DNA of 64,000 nucleotides from Bacteroidales bacterium M3 (lineage in GTDB: Bacteria > Bacteroidota > Bacteroidia > Bacteroidales > Muribaculaceae), in NCBI GenBank assembly GCA_001689445.1, contig LUJN01000019.1, positions 10,451 to 74,450 on the forward strand. Direction: 5' to 3'. The translations under genes and the position numbers were made by a program. The notes under the pieces are model-generated. The model was given only the letters and a program-made list of their open reading frames with translations. It ran no database searches and was not told where the DNA came from. Each line of letters opens with the position of its first letter. Positions within the stretch are counted from its first letter, which is position 1. This document shows positions 17,213-26,242 of this stretch, piece after piece.

Positions 17213-18247
17213 TCAATTTACCGGTTCAACCTTCATTCCCTCGCTCACTTTCTGCTGTCCCGACACAATCACGCTGTCCGACGCCTCGATGCCCCCGGTG
17301 ACGGCAATCCCGTCGTCGGTCATGCCGCCGATGGTGACATAGCGCTTGCGTGCCGTGCCATCCTTGCATAGCCATACAAAGTTGCGGTTATCAGCCGCCA
17401 GCAACACAGCCTTGACCGGCAACACAATCTCGTGCGATGCATCCTGTGCCGTGGAGAGGCTGACCGAGCACACCATCCCCGGCAGCAACAGCGAGTCGGG
17501 ATATTGCCCGAGGTCAAGTTTCACCGTGTACGACCGTGTGACGGGGTTGGCCGACACCCCCTTCTCGGAGATGACGGCAGGTATCGTGCCAATAGCCGCG
17601 CTGCTGCTCGTGACGACCCCCTTGTCGCCGACATTCAGCCGTGATATCTCATTTTCGGGCACGGAGATGGCGACTTTCAGCTTGCCTGTGGTCATGATGT
17701 TTACCACAGGTACACCCGGCACGACATTCTGCCCCTCGTTCACGAGTTTTTGGGAGATTACGCCCTGATGAGGGGCGGTAAGCCGTGAGTCCGACATCGC
17801 CTTGCGCGCTATCGCGGTAGCCGAGCGTGCCTGCTTGACCTTGCTCTGCACATCGACCCACTTTATCTCGGCAAGGGCTTTCTGGTCATGCAGTATCTTC
17901 ATGCGCCGGTAGGCGTCGTTGGCCTCCTCCTCTTCGGCAAGGGCGATATCATAGGCATTCTGTAGTGACGTGGCGTCGAGCTGCGCTATCGCCTGCCCTT
18001 TGGCCACCTTGTCGCCGACCTCCACGTATACCCTGCTGACCGTCCCCGCCACTGGAAAGCTCAGCGGGGTCTCGGTCCCGGCCTCTATCGTGCCGGGATA
18101 TGCCGTGCTTCCCGCATCGCGGGCTACAGCCGCGCTCAGTGTCTTCACTCTCACGGGACTTTCGGCCTGTGTCTCCCGATGGTGACACGACAGCAGCGTC
18201 GTCGCCATAAGTGCGGCCGTGATGAATACAAGTGGTTTCATATACAT
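17213..18247 (-). CDS. RND periplasmic adaptor (membrane fusion) lipoprotein
   Basis: 344 residues with lipobox TLLSC (Cys21). Barrel-sandwich halves (PVAGTVSRVYVEVGDKVAKGQAI-type, then LTAPHQGVISQKLVNEGQNV) flank a helical hairpin, then beta-barrel and membrane-proximal domains. It links the RND pump to TolC. It is the first gene of the operon; Met at 18241 is an alternative start. The upstream gap is shared with the divergent rsmA; no TAnnTTTG box for this strand was found. Confidence 0.9.
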   Translation of the reverse strand: MYMKPLVFITAALMATTLLSCHHRETQAESPVRVKTLSAAVARDAGSTAYPGTIEAGTETPLSFPVAGTVSRVYVEVGDKVAKGQAIAQLDATSLQNAYDIALAEEEEANDAYRRMKILHDQKALAEIKWVDVQSKVKQARSATAIARKAMSDSRLTAPHQGVISQKLVNEGQNVVPGVPVVNIMTTGKLKVAISVPENEISRLNVGDKGVVTSSSAAIGTIPAVISEKGVSANPVTRSYTVKLDLGQYPDSLLLPGMVCSVSLSTAQDASHEIVLPVKAVLLAADNRNFVWLCKDGTARKRYVTIGGMTDDGIAVTGGIEASDSVIVSGQQKVSEGMKVEPVN

Positions 18248-18354
18248 GTTCGTGTTAACTTATACGGATGAATATTTGATAATATTAACGTTTTCACGCC
18301 CGATAAGTTTACTCCGCCCACCCCCGCACGCGACCCATAAATGGAAATCGGTTG

Positions 18355-18385
18355 TTGTATTTTCAATACAAACATCGTACCTTTG
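18355..18385 (+). promoter_or_regulatory. Promoter of rsmA-mgtE
   Basis: TTG at 18355-18357 (-33) and TACCTTTG at 18378-18385 (-7), 20 bases apart, 21 bases before the ATG at 18407. Confidence 0.7.
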
Positions 18386-18406
18386 CAATACCCCCTTAGA
18401 AAAATA

Positions 18407-19183
18407 ATGAGACAGGTAAAACCAAAAAAAGCCCTCGGGCAACATTTTCTCACCGACGAGACCGTGGCACAGCGCATCGCCGCCACCCTCGACGGCTATC
18501 CCGACCTCCCCGTCCTCGAAGTCGGACCCGGCATGGGAGTGCTCACCAAGTACCTCCTTGGCCGCGACCTCCTCGTGGCCGAGATTGATGACGAGAGCGT
18601 GGCCTACCTACGCGCCACCTACCCCACCCTTGACGGCCGCATCATCGAAGGCGACTTCCTGCAGATGAATCTCCACGACCTATACGGCGACCGCCCGTTC
18701 TGCGTCATCGGCAACTACCCTTACAACATCTCCTCCCAGATATTCTTCAAGGTGCTCGACTACAAGGACCAGGTCCTCTGCTGCTCCGGCATGTTGCAGA
18801 AAGAGGTCGCCGAGCGGCTTGCCGCCGGTCCCGGCTCCAAGGTCTACGGCATCCTGAGCGTCCTGCTGCAGGCATGGTACAAGGTCGAATACCTCTTCAC
18901 CGTCGACGAGAACGTCTTCAACCCGCCACCCAAGGTGAAGTCGGGCGTCGTCAGGCTCACCCGCAACGACGTCACCTCGCTCGGATGCGACGAGCGGCTG
19001 TTCAAGACAGTCGTCAAGACCTCTTTCGGCCAGCGGCGAAAGACCCTGCGCAACTCCCTGCGCGGCCTCGTTCCCGCCGACCGGCCACTGCCCGACCTGC
19101 CCGTCATGGCCAAGCGTCCCGAGCAGCTCGGCGTCGCAGAGTTCATAGACCTCACCAACCTCATTGCCTCCCTCCGCCAATAG
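18407..19183 (+). CDS. rsmA: 16S rRNA dimethyladenosine transferase RsmA/KsgA
   Basis: 258 residues from Met 18407, placed just downstream of its promoter; the start MRQVKPKKALGQHFL is the family start. SAM motif VLEVGPGMGVLT and catalytic NYPYNISSQ (NLPY-type) are present. It dimethylates two adjacent adenines near the 3' end of 16S rRNA, a late step of small-subunit assembly. mgtE follows after 3 bases, so they share an operon. Confidence 0.95.
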   Translation: MRQVKPKKALGQHFLTDETVAQRIAATLDGYPDLPVLEVGPGMGVLTKYLLGRDLLVAEIDDESVAYLRATYPTLDGRIIEGDFLQMNLHDLYGDRPFCVIGNYPYNISSQIFFKVLDYKDQVLCCSGMLQKEVAERLAAGPGSKVYGILSVLLQAWYKVEYLFTVDENVFNPPPKVKSGVVRLTRNDVTSLGCDERLFKTVVKTSFGQRRKTLRNSLRGLVPADRPLPDLPVMAKRPEQLGVAEFIDLTNLIASLRQ

Positions 19184-19186
19184 CCC

Positions 19187-20545
19187 ATGAAGGAATACAC
19201 GCCCGAATACATGGAGCACATCCGTTCCATCATCGCCCATCACGACGAGGACGCCGCCCGCCGCGAGCTTGCCGAGCTACACCCAGCCGACATCGCCGAG
19301 CTTTATCAGGACCTTGACCTCGACGAGGCCGAGTTCCTCTACAAGCTGCTTGACGAGGACACCGCCGCCGACGTCCTGATGGAACTTGACGAGGACGACC
19401 GCCGCAAGCTCCTCAGCAACATGCCCGCCGAGGAGATAGCCAAGCAGATCGACCACCTCGACACCGACGACGCCGTCGACATCATCCAGGAACTCGACGA
19501 GGAGGACCGCGACGAGATTCTCGCCCACATCGAGGACTCCGAGCAGGCCGGCAACATCGTCGACCTACTCCAGTATGACGAGGACACCGCCGGCGGCCTC
19601 ATGGGCACCGAGATGATAGTCGTCAACGAGAACTGGAGTATGCCCGAGTGCATCAGGCAGATGCGCATCCAGGCCGAGGACATGGACGAGATATACTACG
19701 TCTACGTCGTCGACAACGACTACAAGCTGCGCGGCGTCTTCCCACTCAAGAAGATGATAACCCACCCATCCGTCTCCAAGATAAAGCACGTCATGGAGAG
19801 CGACCCCGTCTCCGTCAAGGCCGACACCCCCATCGACGAGGTCGCCCTCGACTTCGAGAAGTACGACCTCGTGGCCATGCCGGTGGTCGACTCCATCGGC
19901 CGCCTCGTGGGACGCATCACCGTCGACGACGTCATGGATCAGGTGCGCGAGTCGACCGAGCGCGACTACCAGTTGGCATCGGGTCTCTCCACCGACGTCG
20001 AGACCGACGACACCCTATTCACACAGACCAAGGCACGCCTGCCATGGCTACTCATCGGCATCGCAGGCGGCATCGGCAACTCCATCATCCTCGGCAACTA
20101 CGAGGGCAACCTCGCCGCAGTCCCCGCCCTCGCCGCCTTCATACCCCTCATCGGCGGCACAGGCGGCAATGTCGGCATACAGTCGAGCGCCATCGTCGTG
20201 CAGGGCCTCGCCAACGGCACCCTCGACATCAAAAACTCCGGCCGCCAGATACTCAAGGAACTCGGCGCGGGACTCATCAACGCCACACTCATATCCCTGC
20301 TGGTGTTCATCTACAACCTCCTCGTCAACCCCTCACAGCACATCGCCACCATCGCCGTCTCCGCCTCCCTCTTCGCCGTCGTCATATTCGCCTCCGTCTT
20401 CGGCACATTCGTCCCCCTCACCCTCGAGCGCCTCAAGATAGACCCCGCCCTCGCCACCGGCCCATTCATCTCCATCACCAACGACATCATCGGCATGGTC
20501 ATCTACATGTCCATCTCCTGGCTGCTCCTGTCAAGCTTCGCCTGA
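19187..20545 (+). CDS. mgtE: MgtE magnesium transporter
   Basis: 452 residues, typical length. The acidic N-terminal superhelical domain (HPADIAELYQDLDLDEAEFL, TAADVLMELDEDDRRKLL), a CBS pair (residues about 140-260) and five C-terminal membrane helices starting at about 285 are visible, with the conserved GGTGGNVGIQSSAIVVQG pore region. MgtE is a Mg2+-gated channel in the inner membrane; Mg2+ binding at the N and CBS domains closes it. Confidence 0.95.
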   Translation: MKEYTPEYMEHIRSIIAHHDEDAARRELAELHPADIAELYQDLDLDEAEFLYKLLDEDTAADVLMELDEDDRRKLLSNMPAEEIAKQIDHLDTDDAVDIIQELDEEDRDEILAHIEDSEQAGNIVDLLQYDEDTAGGLMGTEMIVVNENWSMPECIRQMRIQAEDMDEIYYVYVVDNDYKLRGVFPLKKMITHPSVSKIKHVMESDPVSVKADTPIDEVALDFEKYDLVAMPVVDSIGRLVGRITVDDVMDQVRESTERDYQLASGLSTDVETDDTLFTQTKARLPWLLIGIAGGIGNSIILGNYEGNLAAVPALAAFIPLIGGTGGNVGIQSSAIVVQGLANGTLDIKNSGRQILKELGAGLINATLISLLVFIYNLLVNPSQHIATIAVSASLFAVVIFASVFGTFVPLTLERLKIDPALATGPFISITNDIIGMVIYMSISWLLLSSFA

Positions 20546-20691
20546 TAATCCTCTCTCCACATGACCCATAACAATCGCCCCGACCTATCCGATTGAATGG
20601 CACATGACATGTCACCCGTCCGGATGGCGTGAACCATCGCCGACGCGGCGGCGTTATACCCGTAGCCACGTTTCTCAACAAAGGGTATATT

Positions 20692-21438
20692 ATGAAAGTC
20701 GGATTTTTTGTCCCATGCTATGTCGATATGCTTGCCCCGCAGGCGGCAATATCGAGCTACGAGCTGTTACGGCGGTTTGACGGCATAGACCTCCGCTATA
20801 TCGAGCGAGCAACCTGCTGCGGGCTCCCCATGACCGACATGGGATATGACCGCAAGGCATGCGCCATCGAGCGACGCCTTGTCGAGATGCTGTCGGGCTA
20901 TGACTACATCGTCATCCCATCAGGCATATGCACCGACCAGATACGCAACCACCTCAACCAGGTGCAGCAGACCCCCGAAGTGGACCATATCAGGGCCACC
21001 ACCCATGACATCGTGGACTTCCTCCACGACGTGCTGCAGGTGAAGAGCCTCCCGTGGGCACACTTCCCCCACCGTGTCGCGCTCCACAACGGATGTCACT
21101 CCCTGCGCTCCCTGAGGCAGGCCCGTGCGTCGGAGCTGGTGATACCCGACTACTCCAAGACCGAGGATCTGCTCAGGCTCGTCGACGGACTGGAGGTCGC
21201 CTACGCCACCAGGCGCGACGAGTGCTGCGGCTTCGGCGGCACGTTCTCGATATGGGACGAGAGCTGCTCAGGGCAGATGGGCCTCGACAAGGTGAGCGAC
21301 TATGCCCGCAACGGCCTGCATTATGTCACCTCGGCCGACTTTTCATGCCTGCTCCACCAGCAGTGCGTGGCACGCAAATACGGAGTCGACATAAAGACCT
21401 ACTATATAGCCGAAATACTTAACGGAGACGCCATATGA
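20692..21438 (+). CDS. lutA: LutA, (Fe-S)-binding subunit of L-lactate oxidation complex
   Basis: 248 residues from Met 20692, where the family begins (MKVGFFVPCYVDMLAPQ). Two CCG domains are visible: ATCCGLPMTD and DECCGFGGTFS, each supplying cysteines for a cluster. Together with LutB and LutC it oxidises L-lactate to pyruvate. The stop overlaps lutB by ATGA. No TAnnTTTG box is evident upstream; imperfect palindromes lie at about 20590-20655. Confidence 0.92.
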   Translation: MKVGFFVPCYVDMLAPQAAISSYELLRRFDGIDLRYIERATCCGLPMTDMGYDRKACAIERRLVEMLSGYDYIVIPSGICTDQIRNHLNQVQQTPEVDHIRATTHDIVDFLHDVLQVKSLPWAHFPHRVALHNGCHSLRSLRQARASELVIPDYSKTEDLLRLVDGLEVAYATRRDECCGFGGTFSIWDESCSGQMGLDKVSDYARNGLHYVTSADFSCLLHQQCVARKYGVDIKTYYIAEILNGDAI

Positions 21439-22811
21439 GCCAAGTCAACCAAGTCCGCCTCGGGGCGCGGTTCATCGCCGACGAGCCCCACCGCGCAAGC
21501 CACGACCGATGCCTGTGGGCGGCACGTATGCGCCGCGACACCGTGGCACGCGCCACCCCCCGTTGGGAGGAGATGCGCCAGCTCGCCTCCCAGATAAAGA
21601 TGCACACCCTGTCACACCTCGACGAATACCTCGAGCAGTTTGAGCGAAACCTCATCGCCAACGGCGTCCACGTCCATTGGGCTAAAGATGCCGACGAGCA
21701 CAACCGCATCATCCTCGACATATTCCGCAGCCACAACGTCAAGACCGTGACCAAGGGAAAGTCGATGCTGATGGACGAGTGCGGTATGCGCGAGTACCTC
21801 CACGAGCACGGCATCGACATCTACGAGGCCGACCTCGGCGAGCGCATACAGCAGCTCGACCGCCAGCGAGCATCCCACATCGTCATGCCCGCCATCCACA
21901 AGCTACGAGAGGATGTCGCGAGGCTCTTTGCCGAAAAACTCGGCAGCGACCCCGACATCACCGAACCGGCCTACCTCAACAGCGTCATGCGCCGTGACAT
22001 GCGCCGTAATTACATCAAGGTCGACGCCGGCATGAGCGGCGTCAACTTCGGCATCGCCGAGACCGGCGGGATAGTCGTGTGCACCAACGAGGGCAACGCC
22101 GACATAAGTGCCGCCCTGCCCCCGCTCTATGTCGCCAGCATGGGCATCGAGAAGCTCATACCGCGCCAGAGCGACCTGCCGCTGTTTATCCGCCTGCTCT
22201 CACGTAGCGCGCTTGGACTTGACATCACCCAGTACACATCCCATTATCACGGCCCGCGCCCCGGTCAGGAGATGCATCTCGTCATCGTCGACAACGGTCG
22301 CTCCGACCGGCTCGCCTCGCCCCACTGGCAGGTGTTGAAGTGTATGCGTTGCGGCGCGTGCATGAACACATGCCCCGTCTTTCGCCGCACCTCCGGACTC
22401 AGCTACGACGCCCCCTACATGGGTCCCATCGGCATAGTCCTTGAGCCGAGCTACGACCTACACCGTTATGCCCGCCTCCCCTACTCATGCACCCACTGCG
22501 GTTCATGCGGCGACGTATGCCCCGCAAAGGTGCCCATCCCCGACCTCGTGTTCTACTGGCGCGAGGTCATCGTCAACGCCCGTCAGGACGAGCCGGCCCA
22601 CCGTGCCGAGGAGACCGCCATGGAGCTGGTGCTCCGCAACGCCACCACATTCCACCATGCCGAGCGGCTCGGCCTGTGGGCCCTCCGCAACCTCCCCTCC
22701 CCCCTCCTCGACTCCCGCCTCAACCCCTGGGCCACCCACCACGCCAACCCCACCCCTCCCGACGAAACCTTCACCCAATACTACTACAAAAAGAAAAAAG
22801 ATACCCCCTAA
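21435..22811 (+). CDS. lutB: LutB, iron-sulfur subunit of L-lactate oxidation complex
   Basis: 458 residues. The N-terminal LUD (DUF162) domain (residues about 60-300; VTKGKSMLMDECGM, GIAETGGIVV) is followed by two 4Fe-4S ferredoxin motifs, CMRCGACMNTCPVFRR and CTHCGSCGDVCPAK. It passes electrons from lactate. The lutC start lies 108 bases further on, and the gap is filled by a composite 9-mer array. Confidence 0.93.
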   Translation: MSQVNQVRLGARFIADEPHRASHDRCLWAARMRRDTVARATPRWEEMRQLASQIKMHTLSHLDEYLEQFERNLIANGVHVHWAKDADEHNRIILDIFRSHNVKTVTKGKSMLMDECGMREYLHEHGIDIYEADLGERIQQLDRQRASHIVMPAIHKLREDVARLFAEKLGSDPDITEPAYLNSVMRRDMRRNYIKVDAGMSGVNFGIAETGGIVVCTNEGNADISAALPPLYVASMGIEKLIPRQSDLPLFIRLLSRSALGLDITQYTSHYHGPRPGQEMHLVIVDNGRSDRLASPHWQVLKCMRCGACMNTCPVFRRTSGLSYDAPYMGPIGIVLEPSYDLHRYARLPYSCTHCGSCGDVCPAKVPIPDLVFYWREVIVNARQDEPAHRAEETAMELVLRNATTFHHAERLGLWALRNLPSPLLDSRLNPWATHHANPTPPDETFTQYYYKKKKDTP

Positions 22812-22813
22812 TA

Positions 22814-22905
22814 TATAAGCCCTATTGGACTTATTGGCCCTATTAGCCCTATTAGCCCCCCTCTTAAAGACCCTAAGGCCCTTAAAGACCTTACCCCCCT
22901 TAATA
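22814..22905 (+). repeat. Composite 9-mer array between lutB and lutC
   Basis: TATAAGCCCTATTGG then repeated CCTATTAGC units, a CCCCCCTC joint, and CTTAAAGAC/CCTTAAAGA units. It interrupts an otherwise tight operon. Confidence 0.8.
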
Positions 22906-22919
22906 AAAGATTATGCATT

Positions 22920-23522
22920 ATGAACTCAGACTCACGCATTAACAGCTCCCGCGACGCCATCCTCGCCCGCATCCGCCGCAACCACCCGGCCCCGGAGCCC
23001 CTCCCCGACGTCCCCATGTACGACATCGCGGGCGACCCCGTCGACAACTTCCTCAAAAAACTCGCCGCCTTCGACGGCAAGGCCCTCCAATTCCCCGACC
23101 GCGACAGCGCCCTCCGCTGGCTCGACGCCAACATCGACCTTGAGGGCAAAGTCGTCTTCTCATCCCTCCCCGACTGGCAGGGCAACCTCCCCATCGACAA
23201 GGTAGCCGACCCCCATGCCGCCCACGTCATCGACACATGCGTCGCCCGGGGACTCATGGGCGTAGGCGAGATGGGAGCCGTATGGGTCACCGACGAGAGC
23301 CTCGGCAAAGGCGCGTGCGCCCTCATGGCCACCGACCTCTACCTCCTCCTTGACCAAGCCGACATCCTCCCCGGCATGCACCAGGCCTACGCAGCCCTCG
23401 ACCTCCGCGCCCAACCCTACGGATCATTCTTCACTGGCCCATCAGCCACCGCCGACATCGAGGCCGTCCGCGTCACCGGCGCCCAAGGCCCCGTCACCCT
23501 CACCGTCCTACTCCACCAATAA
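22920..23522 (+). CDS. lutC: LutC, LUD-domain subunit of L-lactate oxidation complex
   Basis: 200 residues with the LUD (YkgG/DUF162) fold: NFLKKLAAFDGKALQF, VADPHAAHVIDTCVARGLMGVGEMGAVWV and the terminal SATADIEAVRVTGAQGPVTLTVLL, where Gly/Pro-rich phosphate-binding residues are expected. It belongs to the same pathway as LutAB but is separated by the repeat array, and is followed by another. Confidence 0.9.
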   Translation: MNSDSRINSSRDAILARIRRNHPAPEPLPDVPMYDIAGDPVDNFLKKLAAFDGKALQFPDRDSALRWLDANIDLEGKVVFSSLPDWQGNLPIDKVADPHAAHVIDTCVARGLMGVGEMGAVWVTDESLGKGACALMATDLYLLLDQADILPGMHQAYAALDLRAQPYGSFFTGPSATADIEAVRVTGAQGPVTLTVLLHQ

Positions 23523-23533
23523 AAGCCCCAACA

Positions 23534-23619
23534 CCCCTATTAGGCTTATTAGCCCTATTTGACCTATTAGCCCTATCCCCTCCCTTAAGGACCTTAAAAG
23601 ACCTTATACCCCCTTAAGG
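23534..23619 (+). repeat. Composite 9-mer array after lutC
   Basis: CCTATTAGG/CTTATTAGC/CCTATTTGA/CCTATTAGC units followed by CCTTAAGGA/CCTTAAAAGA/CCTTATACC units. Same block order as the other arrays. It ends at the promoter of the next gene. Confidence 0.8.
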
Positions 23620-23650
23620 TTGCAAAATTCTCAAATTATGCCTATATTTG
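23620..23650 (+). promoter_or_regulatory. Promoter of the small lipoprotein gene
   Basis: TTG at 23620-23622 (-33) and TATATTTG at 23643-23650 (-7) with a 20-base spacer; ATG 39 bases later. Confidence 0.75.
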
Positions 23651-23688
23651 CGCGATATTTACACTTTTAATCCAATTACACTTTCAAA

Positions 23689-24105
23689 ATGAAAACCAGC
23701 AAGATTCTCTTACTGTGTCTCATGGCACTTTTCATCACCATCACCACAACAGCCTGCGGCGATGACGACAAAGACACCGACATCGACCGCAACGCACTCG
23801 CCGGACGGTGGGAATGCACCGACTGCGACGTCACCGAAATTAAAAGCGTCGGCGGCCTTGAACTCCCCGAGTTCATCACCGACATGATAGAAGACCAGCT
23901 CGAAGACGACATGATAGGCTCAGTCCAGGAAATCTCGGCCGACGCCAAGCTCGAAGGCAACGTCCTCATCCTCCCCGGCTCAGGCATAAAATGGACCATC
24001 CTCAACCTCACCGACGACTACATGAAAATCCAATACAACACCTCCACCACCTCAGGCAGCTACGGCATCGACATGACAGTCATCGCCGAGTTCAAGAAAC
24101 TCTAA
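23689..24105 (+). CDS. Small lipoprotein, lipocalin-like
   Basis: 138 residues. Signal peptide with lipobox TTAC (Cys23) followed at once by GDDDKD, an acidic run like the lipoprotein export signal that sends Bacteroidetes lipoproteins to the cell surface. The mature part starts LAGRWECTD and consists of short beta strands (NVLILPGSGIKWTILNLTDDYMKIQY), similar to lipocalin-like lipoproteins of the phylum. The ligand is unknown. It has its own promoter. Confidence 0.7.
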   Translation: MKTSKILLLCLMALFITITTTACGDDDKDTDIDRNALAGRWECTDCDVTEIKSVGGLELPEFITDMIEDQLEDDMIGSVQEISADAKLEGNVLILPGSGIKWTILNLTDDYMKIQYNTSTTSGSYGIDMTVIAEFKKL

Positions 24106-24116
24106 CCCGACCTCCC

Positions 24117-24144
24117 GTGCGGGCGCTATACATAGCGCCCGCAC
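24117..24144 (+). repeat. Palindromic repeat, GTGCGGGCGCTA type
   Basis: GTGCGGGCGCTATA and its near-complement TAGCGCCCGCAC. Both ends carry the inner-type CGGGC end and neither has TGTAGGG. It lies just after the lipoprotein gene and can act as a terminator hairpin. Confidence 0.7.
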
Positions 24145-24165
24145 CCACGACAAAACGCCCAACAA

Positions 24166-24257
24166 AAATAAGTCGAAGACTTTTATTTAAGTTAACCCCA
24201 CACTAAGCAAAAAGCGAGGAAATCAGATGATTTTCCTCGCTTTTGCGTTGTGTGGGG
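24166..24257 (+). repeat. Double-hairpin repeat element, copy C
   Basis: AAATAAGTCGAAGACTT, GTTAA, then the hairpin CCCCACAC (24196) to GTGTGGGG (24257), with inner arms GCGAGGAAATCA and TGATTTTCCTCGC. The tip differs from copies A and B while pairing is kept. TTCCTCGGAGAGGATA follows, as after copy B. Confidence 0.8.
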
Positions 24258-24345
24258 CCACAAAAACCAAGCAACAGAATATTCCTCGGAGAGGATAAAT
24301 CCCTTGTCGGGAAAAACTCTGCACTTTGCCCTTTGAATTTTGCAC

Positions 24346-24792
24346 TCAATCATCAACCGACAGCACCTTGCTGAACCCGCCCAGCAGGTTGAACTTCAGC
24401 TCAACCCCGTCATCCAGCGTCACCTCATACCCCGATGACTTCTTCTTGATTTTCACAACCTTCTGCCCCGCAAAATTCTTATTCAGGTAATTGCGGATAG
24501 GCTTCATCACCAGCCCTTCCGGCACCTCGCGAGTCTTGCAGTCCACCGACGTCCACTTGCCCTTGTTGCTGAACTCAATCTTCGTCCCGTTCACCAACTT
24601 CACATCATAGTCCGTCTTCTTCAGCAAGTGACGGTCAACCTTTATCATCGCCACCTTACCCTTCGGGAAATACTTCGTCAACATCTCCTGCGCCTCCTGC
24701 GGCAGATTGCTCCGGTCGAGCGTATACTTGTCAGCCCGCGCCGCCCCGGCAAAAACAACAGCCATCAGCAGCGCCATCAAAATCTTCTTCAT
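24346..24792 (-). CDS. Secreted PepSY-like (DUF2874) protein
   Basis: 148 residues with a signal peptide (MKKILMALLMAVVFAGAARA). Two repeats of the PepSY-like beta-lactamase-inhibitor fold are seen: LPQEAQEMLTKYFPKGKVAMI...YDVKLVNGTKIEFSNKGKW, and VMKPIRNYLNKNFAGQKVVKI...YEVTLDDGVELKFNLLG. Periplasmic; the role in Bacteroidetes is unknown. Monocistronic, convergent with the repeat-rich region after the small lipoprotein gene and divergent from the ATPase pair. Confidence 0.85.
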   Translation of the reverse strand: MKKILMALLMAVVFAGAARADKYTLDRSNLPQEAQEMLTKYFPKGKVAMIKVDRHLLKKTDYDVKLVNGTKIEFSNKGKWTSVDCKTREVPEGLVMKPIRNYLNKNFAGQKVVKIKKKSSGYEVTLDDGVELKFNLLGGFSKVLSVDD

Positions 24793-24850
24793 AACATCAA
24801 TTTTTAATTACACTTGATAATATAATGCCCCATCCCCCAAATAAGTTCCT

Positions 24851-24880
24851 TTGAAATCCCATTAATTTCAATTACATTTG
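24851..24880 (+). promoter_or_regulatory. Promoter of the ATPase/nuclease-like pair
   Basis: TTG at 24851-24853 and TACATTTG at 24873-24880 with a 19-base spacer; ATG 26 bases after the -7 box. Confidence 0.75.
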
Positions 24881-24905
24881 CCAATCCAACATTAGTTTTC
24901 AACAC

Positions 24906-26234
24906 ATGGAACTGCATCTCGACAATATCCTCAAAATACGCGACGCACGCATAGCCCTCAACGGCCTCACCGTCATAACCGGAGAAAACGACTCGGGCAA
25001 AAGCACCATCGGCAAAGTCCTGTTCACCGTGTTGAAAACAATCAACAACACCTCCCGCTACAATAAGGATACCGCAAAGAGCCGGATAAAATCACGCCTG
25101 CTCCATATCGCCCATACAGTCGAGATCAATCGCCCCGACGGCTATCCTAAAGGCTCGGTCGGCTGGCTGAAAGAGAATATCGCTGACATTGCCTCTGACC
25201 TGGTGGAGGGCACGATAGACATCGAGACCATAGAAAAAGATATTCTCGTCCCCCTTGATGCAGACAGCTTTTCCCCCCGCACAAAGGCCATGGTGCGCTC
25301 CGATTTTGCCCGTATAAGGGAGATAATAGAGCGCGTCAACGACCCAGCAAAAGCTACTCTCCGAGAGTTCCAATCGATATGCGACACCGAGTTTGGCGAC
25401 CAACTATTATCCTATGATGCCACGTCAGGCAACATCTCTTTGGGCACGCCCAACAGTGGCGATTCCCGTTTAGATATCCATATCGGCAAAGATTCCCTGA
25501 CGGTCGACCCGACGGAGGCAAATTTCTTCAACGACGTAACCTATGTCGAATCGCCGCTTTTTCTCAATATCCTCAATCAGATAAGTCTATCCACCTCCTA
25601 CCTCCCGATGTCATTGAGATATGACAACAGGCGCAACCGTATGTTGATGCCGCTGCATCTCACCGATTTCGCCAACAAGATGTCAGCGACACCCGACTCA
25701 ACTCATTCTTCCCTGTTTCAATCATCGCCACAGCTCATTGACAGTATAGGCAACCTCATTAACGGCCAATTTGCGTCCAATCCTGACGGGGACGAGCTGA
25801 TATTCCTACGCGACAACCATAAAATCAAGCTCGGCAACGTCGCATCGGGCATCAAGACATTCGGTGTAGTGCAGTCCCTGTTGCGTAGCGGCGTCATCTC
25901 CCCTGAAAATCTGCTCATATGGGACGAACCAGAAAATCATCTCCATCCACGCTGGCAGGTCGAATTTGCACAACTTCTCGTGCAACTGGTCGCTGAGGGC
26001 ATTCCGGTCGTCATCAGCACCCACAGCCCCTACTTTGTGCAGGGAATACGCTATCACGCAGCCCGATACAAGGTGGAGGATGTCGTAAACTACTTCATGG
26101 CAGAAGAACGTGAGGACGGCTACAGCGACTTCGTGGAAGTGACCGACGACCTCAACCGCGTATTCGTCAAACTCGCCTCCCCTCTCAACGAGATAATGAA
26201 TGTCGACGAGGCCCGCAAGGAGACCATTCAATAG
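24906..26234 (+). CDS. SMC/ABC-type AAA ATPase (AAA_15/AAA_21-like), first gene of a two-gene unit
   Basis: 442 residues. The N-terminus LHLDNILKIRDARIALNGLTVITGENDSGKST carries Walker A at 26-34. The C-terminal LLIWDEPENHLHPRW (Walker B Asp340/Glu341) and VVISTHSPYF (switch His, about 373) make it an overcoming-lysogenization-defect/RecF-like ATPase without the C-terminal TOPRIM domain. The middle (about 60-300) is helical and not recognised. Such ATPases commonly work with a nuclease coded next to them. Here the next gene starts 8 bases after the stop and has nuclease-like residues. Own promoter upstream, repeat array downstream of the pair. Confidence 0.8.
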   Translation: MELHLDNILKIRDARIALNGLTVITGENDSGKSTIGKVLFTVLKTINNTSRYNKDTAKSRIKSRLLHIAHTVEINRPDGYPKGSVGWLKENIADIASDLVEGTIDIETIEKDILVPLDADSFSPRTKAMVRSDFARIREIIERVNDPAKATLREFQSICDTEFGDQLLSYDATSGNISLGTPNSGDSRLDIHIGKDSLTVDPTEANFFNDVTYVESPLFLNILNQISLSTSYLPMSLRYDNRRNRMLMPLHLTDFANKMSATPDSTHSSLFQSSPQLIDSIGNLINGQFASNPDGDELIFLRDNHKIKLGNVASGIKTFGVVQSLLRSGVISPENLLIWDEPENHLHPRWQVEFAQLLVQLVAEGIPVVISTHSPYFVQGIRYHAARYKVEDVVNYFMAEEREDGYSDFVEVTDDLNRVFVKLASPLNEIMNVDEARKETIQ

Positions 26235-26242
26235 CCAGCCCG

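Noticed and set aside
14057..18247. RND operon as a novel transport system
   Set aside because: Gene order, lengths and motifs are those of ordinary tripartite efflux pumps.
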